NCBI RefSeq assembly: GCF_009905375.1
Contig: NC_133650.1
Span: 149,588,125-149,652,124, forward strand
DNA length: 64,000 nucleotides
Direction: 5' to 3'
Origin: Apium graveolens
Lineage: Eukaryota > Streptophyta > Magnoliopsida > Apiales > Apiaceae
A program made the position numbers and the translations under genes. The notes under the pieces were generated by a model. That model ran no database searches. It saw only the letters and a list, made by a program, of their open reading frames with translations, and was not told where the DNA came from. This document shows, piece by piece, positions 1 through 11,802 of this stretch (the first letter of the stretch is position 1; every line of letters begins with the position of its first letter).

Positions 1-3000
1 TCTGATCAAATATGCCTTGTCAGACTCAAGATTGAATTCCACAGCCTTGTAACCCATAAAGGTAGTTATAATCTTAGCAGAGGTAGGCTTCATCTCAACA
101 ATATCACCCTTGTGATCTCTATACTTTGGAAGATATATGCTGTCAGACTTAACAGAATAAAGCCTTTTCTGTTTCTGAATTTGACTCTTCAAATAGTTTG
201 CAGCACTTTCTGTTATTTTGTCATTCACTTGAAGTAAGAATAATACATGTTCCAATTCTTCAAAATACTTTAGTGGAATGGAATTTTCCCTTATATGATA
301 AACCCTACCATCTGTCATGAAGTACAACAAGATGTGTTCTCTCAAGTAGGTATGGTAAACCATCTGTACAGATTCTAGTTGATTCAATCTTTCAGGAGTC
401 GCTCCAATACCTGGTTCACTTAAGGAAGTTGGATCATTGGTTGTGTTCTGTATTCTTCTTTCATCAGCACTATCCAATCCAGATTTATCTCTTGCTTCCT
501 TTCCAGTAACCACTCTTGCTTCAAAACCACTTGCAGCAGTCTTCAAAGGTTGAGTCTGTTTGGCTTTGGTGAATCCTGGTAGGAGTATCTTTGAAGGTTT
601 AACATGAGCAATGCAGAGGTTTCCTTTGATTTATCTTCTGATATCAAGTTAACTTGAGCTATGTCAGAGGTTACTTGCTTCTTTGAAATATCAGAACTAA
701 CTATATCTTTACTCTGAACAACTTGAGCCATGTCAGAGGTTGTCTTAGAAATTTTTCTTGAAGTCAGAGCAAGATTAGCATCTTCAACAGTAATTTCTTC
801 ATCCACAGGAGGCACATAAACCTTGATAGGTTCACCAACTTTCTCTTTGCCCTTGGACCTTGGATCTATCTGCAATTGTGATTTAGCCTTGGTTGCTTCA
901 GGATTTGTTCTTTCTTTTATCACAATGCCTTTGGCCTTTGGAAGTTTCTTTTTCCCAAAAGAAGCTTCAGATTTAGAATTGACTTTTTCTGACTTAAGTC
1001 TAGCTTCTTCTTCCATCAGACTTTCCAAGTCCATTCCTGGATTTTCTTTCAGAAATAACTGTCTTGATATTTCTTCATCAATATCCAAAAGTTCATCAGA
1101 ACTTATCCTTTTACCAGTAGCAGAAGTAATTCTTTTTCCAGCATCAGAACTTGTCCTGTGACTTGTAATTTCAGCTCTTTTTGATGAGAAACTTCTACCT
1201 TGACCATGACCTCCACCCATTCCAGAGTTTCCCTGGTCATCTTTTTCATCATCCTTCCCCTTCAGTGTCTTAACAGTTTTACAGTTGGATTTAATTACTT
1301 TCTCCCCCTTTTTGGCATCAGCAGGTAAGAGAAGAGAGACAAGCAATTCCACTGAGGCTTGGATTTCATCGAGTTGAGATTGCTGAGAAGCTTGATTTTT
1401 CAAAATATCATCAATCTGAGATTGTTACTTCTCTTGAGTCTTCTCAATGTAAGCAACTCTGTTAAAGGTAGGTTGGAAGAATTTTTTCTTATCAATTTTC
1501 TGAGTCGTGTCTTGCTTGAGCAATTCTTCCTGAATTTTATATAACTCTGCATGAGTTGTTGAATGGAGACCTTGAAGATGTCTAGTACTCAATGTAGTGA
1601 CTCGAAGCTGTGTCTTGAAATCATCATTAATTAACATTTCATCAGCTTTTGCCAAGTGCTCAGCAAGAATCTTTTCAGATGGAACAAAGGTAACTGAGTT
1701 CCATTCCTTAGTCCACTCCTGTCCTCTAGGAGTTTCACTCCAAGGTACTGGTGCTGCTCTTGTAACAAACTTCTTGACTAGTTCAGATTTATGAACAGTT
1801 TGTTGAGGTGCATGTCCTGAAGGACCAGCTTCATCAGCATCTGCATTAATAGCAGCATCACCAGTATCATCAACATTTGAAGCATCAGAACTGACAGAAT
1901 CATCATCTTCTGATAAAACAACAGTATCAGAAGCAATTGAGACTTCAGCATCATCCTCTAAGTGCTGATCTATTTCCAAGTTCTGATCAACATCCATATC
2001 TTGATGCTCACCTATATTTTGATCATCAACATCCAGATGCAGAGAAGGAGTTGTAGACAATTCTGGAGTTTGATTCGCATCAGGAAATGGTGTTGTTGAT
2101 GGATTAATTGTTGTTGGAGCTTCTAAGTAGAGAACCTCAGGCACAACCAGGTTGTGAATATCAATTTCAGCACTTGTGCCTGGGTCTACAAGAGATACAG
2201 TTTCATGTACAGGAGACACATATGGTGTGTTTGTCTTGTCTGTAGCAGCTTCCTGAGTTGGGGACAATGAAGAGGGAGATGCAGTAGCTTCAGCAAATTC
2301 TGGTTCTTTTGAGATCAGAGATTCCTGATCTCCTTCCTTAGTTGCTGCTTTCTCATCATCTGAAGCTGGCCTTTTAGCTCTCTGTTTCTTGTATCTCTTT
2401 GAAGGTGGGGATTCCTTGGGAGGTTCAGCAGAAGTCATTCTTCTAAGCCTTTTGAGAAGCTTAGATCCCCCAATTCCAGAATCCTTCTGAGAAGGGACCT
2501 TCTCAGCTTCTTTAACAACAAGTTCTGATTCAGAAACCTGTTCCTCACTGTCTGACTCATCTCTCAGAACAATCCTTCTTCTCTTCTGTGATGTCTGAGG
2601 GACAGTCTTTGTCCTCTTGGGCTTGGAAGATGAAGGCTTCACAGTAGGTGCTGAGGATGAAGGTTGAGGTGTCTGTGAAGGTGTGAGATAAGTTTTGAGA
2701 TATGTTCTGAGAGAGGGTTGAGGTATAGATGTATGTGTGGTATGTTCTGATGGTTGGTGTGGTGTTTGGGATGTGGTGGTAGGTTGAACATCAGGATAAA
2801 CAGATCTATAGGTTTGAGGATCAGCATTTACCAGGATCTGTTTTACAGACTGAGGAATCTGTAAAGGTCTAACCACCGTTTTCTTAAGGTCAGCATTTAC
2901 CAAGTCATTAAAAGCTTGTTTTGCAAGTTTAAAGGGTGGAAATAAGTCAGTGGTAGGTTAGGGTTCATCAGCATAACATAAATTATATATAAGCTGACAG

Positions 3001-3617
3001 AATCTAGCAAAGTAGACAACATTCCTATCCTCTGTCATCCTATCCCCTATAAAACCTAGCACAGCACTTGCAAAATCAAAATGAGTTTGGTTAATAATAG
3101 CATACCCGATGTGCTGACTCATTATTGGAATGGCATCAAAGTTGGAACACTTATTCCCGAAGGCTTTAGTGATACAGTCGAAGAAAAAGCTCCATTCCTT
3201 TCTGATATGTGCTCGTTTCAACTGTCCAAGCTTAGCCAAACTCTGCTCATACCCCAAATTGGCCATGAGCTGCTGTAGAGCTGGTTCCTCCGCTGTTGAG
3301 AAAATGCAGCCTTCTGGTAAATGTAAAGCCTTGCGAACTGTTCCAGGAGTGACCACATGCTCATCATCATTGACTTCAAAAACAATGCTGGGAGAACCAA
3401 TTGCACCACTATTATCAAAATGCCCAGTCCGCCAAAACGTCAAAACTTGTTGGCTGGAAAAGACTGAAGGCTGGGTCAATGCATACCCAATTTCACTGTG
3501 TGCAAGAAGATCTTGCACAAAATGCAACTCAGATGGAGCTTCATCATGATTTAGGATTGGAGCATAGTTGTTGGGAACGAACTTGGCTCCATCTATGATC
3601 AAATCCTTAGGTGCCAT
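1..3617 (-). pseudogene. Copia-A 3' accessory ORF (large, env position), partial
   Basis: One long frame starts at the ATG at 3617 (Met-Ala-Pro-Lys-Asp-Leu) and runs left past the window edge, giving more than 1,200 codons. It is interrupted by TAA at 2958-2960 and TAA at 1425-1427, both in frame with what follows, and by one frameshift near 600-640, after which the new frame is open to base 1. The N-terminal 200 residues form a compact domain with YALTQPS, RKEWSFFFDC and SNFD motifs. Then comes a Ser/Thr/Pro/Asp/Glu-rich middle with basic patches (SQKRRRIVLRDESDSEE), a coiled coil around 1330-1450 and a KKGEK motif, then a C-terminal region (VYHIRENSIPLKYFEELEHV). The same layout occurs in Copia-B at 51710-56206. 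I see no signal peptide or membrane span. From memory, related ORFs in Asteraceae copia elements are auto-annotated as synaptobrevin/longin-like; the function is unknown. Confidence 0.8.
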
Positions 3618-4343
3618 GAGAAAAAGTTGAGAATTAAGGTTGCCTGTAAGGTATTTGATAAAATGTCTGTATGAAAACCAACGTCAGGAGATGAGAGAGA
3701 TTAAAAGTAAAGAAAGAGAGATAAAGTGTAAAAGTAAATAAAAGATTGTATAATCTTCTCTCTCTCTTACTTATACATGGTAAAAAAATAACCGTTGGAC
3801 ACCTGTCAGACATGCAGCAATAATGAATAGTTAATGGGCACGGGAAAATAGTAATCATTACTTATCACATGCAGTTTTTTAAGGAAAAAACCGTTCCACT
3901 TACCAAGTAATCCCATTAATTGAGGTAAGTCAGTTTTAATTCAAAATTTAAATCGTTCCCACTTTTTTTAATCATTTTTACTGCAAAACCCATTTTCTGG
4001 AAAAATATAAAGTGTGAGAATGACCAAAAAATAAATCAAGTAAACAAGTACCGACATTTCAGAATCAGAACTTAATTTATATCAGTAATTAAAATGGTCA
4101 TCAGAATATGGATAGATCAGGATTTAACAATGCAGTAGAATTGTAAAACATCGCAGTGACAAAATCTTGCAAAAATATAAAATTCCATTAATATATTAAG
4201 AGAATACATTCATGAAATTGAAATTTACATCAGAACATTACAAGACTGTCCTAAGCTATGAAGCCTAACATCAACAGCTTTTGTCCTTGGCTAAAAAGCC
4301 GGACAAAGCTGACGATGAAGAAAAACAGGAAGAAGAAAACAAA
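3618..4343. other. Copia-A spacer between accessory ORFs, non-coding
   Basis: No credible ORF. On the minus strand it holds a TATA-like box (3770-3775) and CT-rich stretches directly upstream of the large accessory ORF, so it looks like a 5' leader and promoter region. Further right it is AT-rich, with scattered copies of the element's TCAGAACTT-type motif (4060-4110). Confidence 0.5.
3770..3775 (-). promoter_or_regulatory. TATA-like box upstream of Copia-A accessory ORF
   Basis: Minus-strand TATAAG followed by AG/CT-rich tracts, about 155 bp upstream of the ATG at 3617. It resembles a plant core promoter with a pyrimidine-rich leader, and a similar arrangement lies upstream of the Copia-B accessory ORF. 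Sequence pattern only; no transcript evidence. Confidence 0.3.
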
Positions 4344-4613
4344 TTATTTCTTCTTCCGACTCTCTACAAAAAGAATAGCGAGTCGAATGATTCGCTCTTG
4401 TTGGCGGAGAGCTTCCAGCCTTTCTTTTTCCAATCGCTCCAGATGGCGATGGTAGTCCATGTAAAAGAACAGGAGGTGTGTGAGAACCTCCTGGGGAACC
4501 GAGTCCCAAATCTCATCAGGAATGACAGTTACGTGCCATTCCTGCTGCCAGTCCTCACAGCTCAACTCCATGTTGAAGGTCTCATAGTTTAAAAACATAT
4601 TGTAGTTAACCAT
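4344..4613 (-). CDS. Small accessory ORF of Copia-A, unknown function
   Basis: An 89-codon ORF starting at ATG 4613 and lying between pol and the large accessory ORF on the element's sense strand. The product is charged. The N-terminal half has aromatic and acidic residues (CEDWQQEWHV) and the C-terminal half is an amphipathic, Arg/Lys/Glu-rich helix (HLERLEKERLEALRQQERI) ending in RKKK, which could be a short coiled coil. A TATATAAA box lies 77-84 bp upstream and the leader between is pyrimidine-rich, as in a plant gene. No equivalent is seen in Copia-B, where only about 540 bp separates RNase H from the large ORF. I do not recognise a family; it may be a fragment of a longer ancestral protein or a real small gene. 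Confidence 0.45.
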   Translation of the reverse strand: MVNYNMFLNYETFNMELSCEDWQQEWHVTVIPDEIWDSVPQEVLTHLLFFYMDYHRHLERLEKERLEALRQQERIIRLAILFVESRKKK

Positions 4614-4689
4614 GATTGTGTTGGTATGAAGGAAAAGAGAGTGAGTATGTGAGAAAAGAAATGATGTGTAGGCTGATGTGAGGTGATGG

Positions 4690-4697
4690 TTTATATA
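4690..4697 (-). promoter_or_regulatory. TATA box upstream of small ORF in Copia-A
   Basis: Minus-strand TATATAAA followed by a leader rich in C and T (runs such as TTCTTTTCTC and CTCTCTTTTCC) and then the ATG at 4613. The spacing of about 80 bp is normal for a plant gene. It may be an internal promoter of the retrotransposon. Confidence 0.4.
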
Positions 4698-6045
4698 GGA
4701 AATAGAATGCCAGGAGACGTGAGGAGAATTTAATACGGACAGGTAGAAATAATTCTACCTCGTCTCCCTAGACTGGGAAGAAGAAAAATAGTCATTGGAA
4801 GTGTAAAACAGGGTTTAATGCGCACAAGAAACAAGTAAATATAATTGTGCATGGACGTGTTCCACTAACCCTAATCATTTTGACTGTTAATATTCCACCC
4901 AAACATATTCTGAATTAATATAAGACTGTTGCAGATTTTAACCATAAATAAGTCAAGTAAAGAATCAGAATTTAATATCAGCACTAAGACTTATATCAGA
5001 ACTTAATAGTCATCAGAACATGATTTCTTAACTCAAAAAGTGAATGCCTATCTCCATAATTCTTCACACAAATTCTGATGTTGATTCTTCAGAAGTTAAT
5101 CATCAGAACTTCCATTAGAACTTGTCCTCAGAATTTATGCAATTTGACACATAAACGGTTCATCTAAAATAACATTGAACGCCACAGTAATTTTCATCAT
5201 TCATATGGAGTGTAAGTGTGTGCATGAAGCAAAATATCAGACAAAGAGTAAAGTCTGATTCACTTCAGTACATCTTAGAAATAAGGCATAACTTAGAACT
5301 TTACTTATAATCTGTCATTATTCTGAAGCCTACTTTTAAATGAATTCATGCATGAGTCCACCTCAATTGTTTTGTGCTTATTTTATGCATCTTTTGAAAT
5401 TCTATTTTACAGTGGCTTCTCAGTGTACGTGAGTCACGACTACTTATCAGAATTTATGCTATTATCAGAGTATTTCTCCAGTAATCATAGAGTGTGAAAA
5501 GTCACCAAGAAAAATAATTATTTTTGCTTTTTCTGATGCATATTACTTAATACCAGCAATGCACTTGGGTCGTCCCTTTCACATTTTTACTCTAGATCTC
5601 AAAGGAGTACCTGATTTTTATTCCTTGTTTCTTTTCCTTTTTCTTTTGATAAGTGAGGTTTATCAGCACTTAGTACATTCAACAGATTTACTAACATCAG
5701 AACTTGATAGATGAGAAGTATTATTCTACTTTTGACTTAGTAATAAGATAGACAAAGTAAACGTGACTAAGCTCAATATCAAAATTTGCTTGTGTCAATA
5801 GATTTCCACATAAATAATTACTTCTAACATGGGATCTCTAGTATGTTAAAGACTACTAGGTCAACATCTAGCACTATTATCCTCATAGGATTGAATAGTC
5901 ACATAAACAGTCATATCACTATCAGAGTTTGGAAATTCACATCAGACAACAATCAGTACTTAAACAATTTTCAATCAAGCACATAATACAAAGAGACTAA
6001 TTTCTGTAAATACTGATCATAAAGTCTGATGCATCAGAACAAGAG
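4698..6045. other. Copia-A non-coding spacer downstream of RNase H
   Basis: About 1.35 kb without a plausible ORF on either strand. It is AT-rich and contains many degenerate copies of the Copia-A motif in the form ATCAGAACTT or TCAGAATTT (for example 4965-5110 and 5445-5475), which also occurs in its LTR and coding linkers. No terminator or RNA gene is recognised. Confidence 0.55.
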
Positions 6046-7970
6046 CTAAGCAGATTTAGAGAAAGAACCTGAAACCATTCCAAGTTCGTTTACCAATCTT
6101 GTAAAAGTAGCTTCACATAGTGGTTTTGTGAAGATATCTGCTAGTTGTTGATCTGTTGTAACAAAGTGCAATTCCACTGTACTTTCATCCACATGTTCCC
6201 TTATGAAGTGGTACCTAATGCTGATGTGCTTTGTCATTGAGTGTTGAACTGGATTACCTGTCATAGCAATAGCACTTTGATTATCACAGTAAATAGGGAT
6301 TTTAAAATATGTTAACCCATAATCCAGTAACTGATTCTTCATCCAAAGAATCTGTGCATAACAGCTTCCTGCAGCAATGTACTCTGCTTCTGTAGTTGAT
6401 GTGGAAATTGACTTTTGTTTCTTGCTAAACCAAGAAACCAATCTGCCTCCAAGAAATTGGCAGCTTCCACTTGTGCTTTTCCTGTCAATTTTGCAACCTG
6501 CAAATCTGCATCTGAGTAACCTATTAGTTTAAAATCTGAATCACTGGGATACCACAATCCCAGATCAGCTGTTCCTTTAAGATACTTGAAAATTCTTTTC
6601 ACAGCTGTTAAGTGAGGTTCTCTTGGATCTGCTTGAAATCTTGCACAAAGACAGGTAACATACATGATATCAGGTCTACTAGCAGTTAGATAGAGTAGAG
6701 AGCCAATCATACCTATGTAATCAGTAATATCAACTGATTTACCAATATCCTTATCCAGTTTTGTTGCAGTGGCCATGAGAGTGGATGCACTTGAACAATC
6801 TTGCATTCCAAATTTCTTCAGCAAATTTCTGGTGTACTTGGTTTGACAAATAAAAGTGCCTTCTTCATTCTGCTTGACTTGAAGGCCCATAAAATAGCTA
6901 AGTTCCCTCATCATACTCATTTGATATCTTGACTGCATCAGTTTGGCAAACTTCTTGCAAAGTCTGTCATTTGTAGAACCAAAGATGATATCATCAACAT
7001 ATATCTAAACCAGAAGTAAGTCTTTTCCATGGTTGAGGTAGAACAGTGTTTTGTCTATATTTCCTCTGTTAAATCCACTTTCTAGAAGAAAATGAGCTAA
7101 TGTCTCATACCATGCTCTTGGAGCTTGCTTAAGGCCATAAAGGGCTTTATCAAGCCTGAAGACATGATTAGGATATTTGGGATCTACAAAGCCTGGAGGT
7201 TGTTCAACATATACTTCCTCCTCCAATTCTCCATTGAGAAAAGCACTTTTCACATCCATTTGAAAGACAGTAAACTTTTTGTGAGCAGCATAAGCCTAAA
7301 ATATCCTTATGGCTTCCAATCTAGCAACTGGTGCAAATGTTTCATCATAATCAATTCCCTCCTGTTGAGAATATCCTTTTGCAACCAACCTTGCCTTATT
7401 CCTTGTAATTATGCCATCACTATCAGTTTTGTTTCTGAATACCCACTTTGTACCAACAACAGATCTGTTCTTTGGTCTTGGCACTAGGGTCCAGACTTTG
7501 TTTTTTTCAAATTCATTTAACTCTTCCTGCATTGCTTGCACCAAATCAACATCTTGAAGAGCTTCTTTCACTTTCTTTGGTTCAGTCTGAGAAAGAAAAG
7601 AATTGTAAAGACATTCACTTAAAGTAGTTGTTCTAGTTCTGACACCTGCATCAGGATTTCCAATTATTAAGTCAGGTGTATGTAGTTTAGTCCACTTCCT
7701 TGCAGATGGAAGGTTTTCTCTAGAATTGGATGCTCCCCCATGATCCATGCTATCTCCATCAACATTTTTTGATGCTCCCCCTGAAACTATGCTCTCTGAG
7801 TTGGATTCTTCAGAATTTAAGTTTTCAGAATTATCAGAACTTGGCTTATCAGAACTTGACGAATCAGAACTTGAAGAGCCAGATGTATGTTCTGATGCTT
7901 CTTGAGACGTGGTTGTATCTTGAGTATGCTCCCCCTGTATAGGTGCATCTTCCTTTGGCGTAGTCACCAC
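6046..7970 (-). pseudogene. pol: Copia-A reverse transcriptase and RNase H
   Basis: The C-terminal half of the copia polyprotein. From right to left: an Asp/Ser-rich linker (7700-7960), the RT N-terminus ([40 protein letters not shown]), [31 protein letters not shown], the catalytic [10 protein letters not shown] at about 7004-6975, then SYFMGLQVKQ and SLLYLTASRPDIM. RNase H follows in another frame (6441-6046) with SKKQKSISTSTTEAEY, DNQSAIAM, HISIRYHFIREH and LADIFTKPL. Breaks: a frameshift near 7980 that separates it from integrase, TAA at 7296-7294, TAG at 7007-7005 just before YVDD (Copia-B has Gln there), and a 2-nt deletion near 6505 inside RNase H. All catalytic motifs are otherwise present, so decay is recent. 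Confidence 0.92.
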
Positions 7971-9406
7971 AGTTTCAATAACATCAGAGTTAATCCATCA
8001 GAGTTTGCAGTATCAGGATTTAGACTGTCAGGGTTTTCAGTATTAGAATTTAGTTCTTCATTCTCGAATCTCAGCTGATCATGATCATTGAAATCTTCAA
8101 GTCTAGTAATCTTCTTATCATCAAAAGAGACATTGATAGATTCCATGACCACTCTTGTTCTCAAGTTATAGACTCTGAAGGCTTTTGTGGAAAGTGGATA
8201 TCCAACAAAGATTCCTTTATCAGCTTTTGGTTCAAATTTGGATAGCTGTTCAGGGTGTGTCTTAAGAACAAAGCATTTGCATCCAAATACATGAAAATAC
8301 TTCAAATTTGGCTTCTTTTTCTTCACCATCTCATATGGTGTCTTTCCTTGCTTGTTAATGAGTGTTGCATTCTGAGTAAAACAAGTAGTCTACACAGCTT
8401 CAGCCCAGAAATAGGTTGGAAGCTTTGCTTCATCAAGCATTATATGTGCAGCTTCAATGAGAGTTCTATTCTTTCTTTCAACAACTCCATTTTGCTGTGG
8501 AGTTCCAGGAGCAGAAAATTCCTGCTTGATTCCATGGTTTTTACAAAACTCTTCCATTATTAAATTCTTGAAGTCAGTACCATTATCACTTCTTATTATC
8601 TTCACAGAATCTTTGACCAATTTATCCAGTTGCCTGACATGATCAATCCAGATAGATGCAGTTTCACTTTTTGTGTGCAAGAAATACACCCATATGTATC
8701 TGGTGAACTCATCCACTATGACCATAACATATTTCTTCTTTGCAATAGACATGACATTTACTGGACCAAATAGATCAACATGTAGTAGGTGATAAGGCTC
8801 AAGAATTGATGATTCAGTCTTGCTCTTGAATGAGGATTTCCTTTGTTTAGCCTTCTGACAAGAATCACAAAGGCCATCAGGAGCAAATACTGACTTTGGC
8901 AGTCCTCTCACAAGATCTTTCTTGACTAATTCATTTATATTGTTGAAATTTAAATGAGAGAGTTTCTTGTGCCAATTCCAGCTTTCTTCAATTAATGCTC
9001 TACTCATCAGACAGATTGCAGAACCATCAGTACTTGTTGAAAACTTGACTTCATAAATGTTACCACGCCTATATCCTTTCAGAACAACTTTGCCTGTAGA
9101 TTTACTTATAACTTCACAGTGTTCTTCAAAGAAATCTACATGATAACCTCTGTCACAGATTTGACTAACACTCAGCAGATTATGTTTAAGTCCTGAGACT
9201 AGAGCTACTTCTTTAATGATGACATTCCCAAGATTGATATTGCCATATCCCAAAGTTTTTCCAATATTGCCATCTCAATAAGAAAGACTTGGGCCAGCCT
9301 TCTCCACAAATTCTGATAGCAGGGCTTTATTTCCAGTCATATGTCCTGAACATCCACTGTCCAGAACTAGGATGTTTCTCCTGTTGCCCTGCAATCACAA
9401 AGACCA
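7971..9406 (-). pseudogene. pol: Copia-A protease and integrase
   Basis: In frame with gag after stops at 9407-9409. The protease active site DSGCSGHMTGN lies near 9350, followed by a TGA near 9275. Then come the GAG-pre-integrase zinc region (WHKKLSHLNF, CDSCQKAK) and the integrase core with the DDE residues in HVDLFGPVNV, IRSDNGTDFKN and TPQQNGVVERKNR. A TAG at 8390-8388 falls after FWAEAV, and the frame continues through KTPYEMVKKKKPNLKYFHVFGCKCFV and the C-terminal region FVGYPLSTKAFRVYN, then runs out at 7964 because of a frameshift. The protein would insert cDNA into chromosomal DNA; this copy cannot make it intact. Confidence 0.9.
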
Positions 9407-11746
9407 CTAATGATTAGTTTTAAGGACCCAGACTTTCTTGGATCCTTTGGCCTTATTAAGTTTGTTAACATTTGCAGCGGATTTAGCATCAGAGTTTATG
9501 TTAACATTTTTCTTATCAGAATTTACACTATCAGACTTTGAATCAGAACTTACACTAGAAGGAACAATGGTAACTTTCTTTAAAGAAGGTTTTATTTGAT
9601 AATAATCATAGTACAGACTATGATATTCCTTACAAGTATAAATGGAATGCCATAAACTACCACAATGAAAACAAGGATTTTGTGGCTTATATCTAACAGA
9701 CTGACTCTTAACTCCTGACTTTAAAGGTAAGGAGTTTATATTCTTATTCTTCCTGCAAAAAGAAGCCAGATGGTTAGAACTTCCACAGTTATGACATGTT
9801 TTTCTAGGAGCATTAGGAACAGGCTTATAATAATTTCTTTTATTCACACCTTCCTTTCCATTCCTATTTTTCCTAGGTGATTTTACCTTGTTTGCATTCT
9901 TAACATATTTCAGCTTATGCTTAAGCTGCTTCTTAGTCATTAAGCATACGTTTACTTCAGTTGTCTTTTCCTGTTTTAGTTTGTCAGAAGTTAATTCCTT
10001 TTTAACTTCTGATTTCTCAGTATCAGACTTTATAGCTACAAACTTAACAGGTTTTAACTTTGACTTTTGTTTAATAACTATAGGCTTAATTTCTACAGTT
10101 CCTTTATCATTCTTATCATCTCCATAACCTAAGCCCTCTTTCCAGTTTTCACTACTTAACAAATTCTGAGTTGTTCTGCCTGAGTTAGTCCAAGTCCTGA
10201 TAATCTCTCTTTCCTTTTCTAACTCAGCTTTTAGAGATTTATTCATTTTAAGCACTTCATCCCTAACATAGAAAGTATCATCTCTATCTTTCTGAGTTTG
10301 ATGGAACATGACTAACTCTTTTTCTAAATAATTATTCCTTTTTTTGCAAGCAAGATTTTCAGAAGTTAAACTTTCACATGTTAAAGTTTGATCTCTATAG
10401 CTAATGAACATGGTTTTAAGATATCTTCTCAACTCATTAATATCATCAGTATGAAAGGCATAAGTAGTTTGAGGTACCTTTAACTCAGCAGCTTCAGAAC
10501 TGCTTTCAGCACTTGCCTTATCAGTATTTGCCATCAAGGCATAGTTCTCCTCACTTTCAGAATCTGAGGTGTCTGTCTAGCTTTTCTTCTTTGTGACAAG
10601 AGCCTTGTCTTTGTCACTCTTCGCTTTCTTGCAATCGGGAGATATGTGGCCTTTCTCACCACAGTTGTAGCATTTGACATTTGTGTAACCTCCTCTGTCA
10701 GACTTTCCTCCTTTGCCTTCAGATTTTCCGAAATTCTTCTTATCAGAACTTGCACCTTTCCAGGAAAACTTCTTTCCTTTCCTGAACTTCCTGTATGCAA
10801 TCTTTGTGATTCCTTTCACCATAAGGGCACACAGCTTCATCATCTCTTCATCAGCATCCGTTTCAGTCAAGCTTTCAGTTTCTGAGTCATCATCACTATC
10901 AGAACATGATGACTCAGTATCAGACTTTGTGAAGAGCGCTTTACCCTTACCTTTCCTTGAGGTAGCTGCCTTAGGGGATTCTTCTTCAGCCTTAAGAGCA
11001 ACTGTCCTTGACTTTCCTCCTTTCCTCTTGCTTCTTTGTTCCATCTCAAGTTCATGAGTCTTGAGCATCCCATAAATTTGATCAAAAGTCGTTTCATCAA
11101 GATTATAGTTGTCTCTTATAGTTGTTGCCTTCAAATCCCAGCTTTCAGGAAGAGCTAACATGAATTTCAGGTTTGAATCTTCATGATCATACTTCTTATC
11201 AACCAGTGACAAATCATTCAAGAGCTTGACAAATTTGTCATATAAATCAGTCAATGACTCATTTAGTTTTGAGTCAAAGTGTTCATACTCTTGAGTGAGT
11301 ATTGTCTTCCTGTTCTTCTTAATCGAATCAGTTCCCTGATATCTTATTTCCAGGACATCCCATATCTCCTTTGCAGTCTTGCAGTTAATTACCCTGTTTG
11401 ACATTATATTATCAATGGCACTATGCAGCAAGTGTCGTACCTTCGCATCCTTAGCAATTGAAGCAATATCTTCAGCAGTGTAATCACTTTTCTCCTTTGG
11501 TACAGACTTTGCTGCTTCACCTACAACTGCAACAACGAGCTTTGTTGGATTGTGAGGTCCTTCCTTGATTCTGTCAAGATATTCTGGATCTGTAGCTTCC
11601 AGAAACATAGTCATCCTCACCTTCCATATGGGATATTCAGACGGTTTCAATATAGGAACTCTAATAGTCTCATATCGACTTTGGATTTGTGTCTTTGGTG
11701 GTTCTTCAGTTTTGGTGGGCTTGGTTGGAGTTTCTGCTTCAGACAT
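9407..11746 (-). pseudogene. gag: Copia-A gag (capsid-nucleocapsid)
   Basis: Starts at ATG 11746, 43 bp past the primer binding site. The first 389 residues hold the copia gag capsid region (YPIWKVRMTMFLEATDPEYLD, AKEIWDVLEIRYQG, DSNLKFMLALPESW, LDETTFDQIYGMLKTHELEME), an acidic Ser/Asp stretch, and a CCHC knuckle CYNCGEKGHISPDC. A single TAG at 10577-10579 interrupts it. The frame resumes unchanged to 9407 with a coiled coil, then two more Cys/His knuckles (CHNCGSSNHLASFC, CFHCGSLWHSIYTC), and ends after KKVWVLKTNH with TAG. It would form the virus-like particle and bind RNA. The large size, with several zinc knuckles, is typical of Sirevirus-like gag. Confidence 0.9.
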
Positions 11747-11788
11747 GATTGTTTTTAGATTTTAAATTGTTTGTGTGTTAACAGATAG

Positions 11789-11800
11789 GCTCTGATACCA
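11789..11800 (-). other. Copia-A primer binding site (initiator Met tRNA)
   Basis: Minus-strand TGGTATCAGAGC, complementary to the 3' end of plant initiator Met-tRNA, two bases from the LTR end. It fixes element orientation and the LTR boundary. Confidence 0.92.
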
Positions 11801-11802
11801 CT

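Noticed and set aside
823..1161. Plus-strand ORFs antisense to Copia-A gag, pol and accessory ORF
   Set aside because: Mirror images of low-complexity coding on the other strand; no domain.
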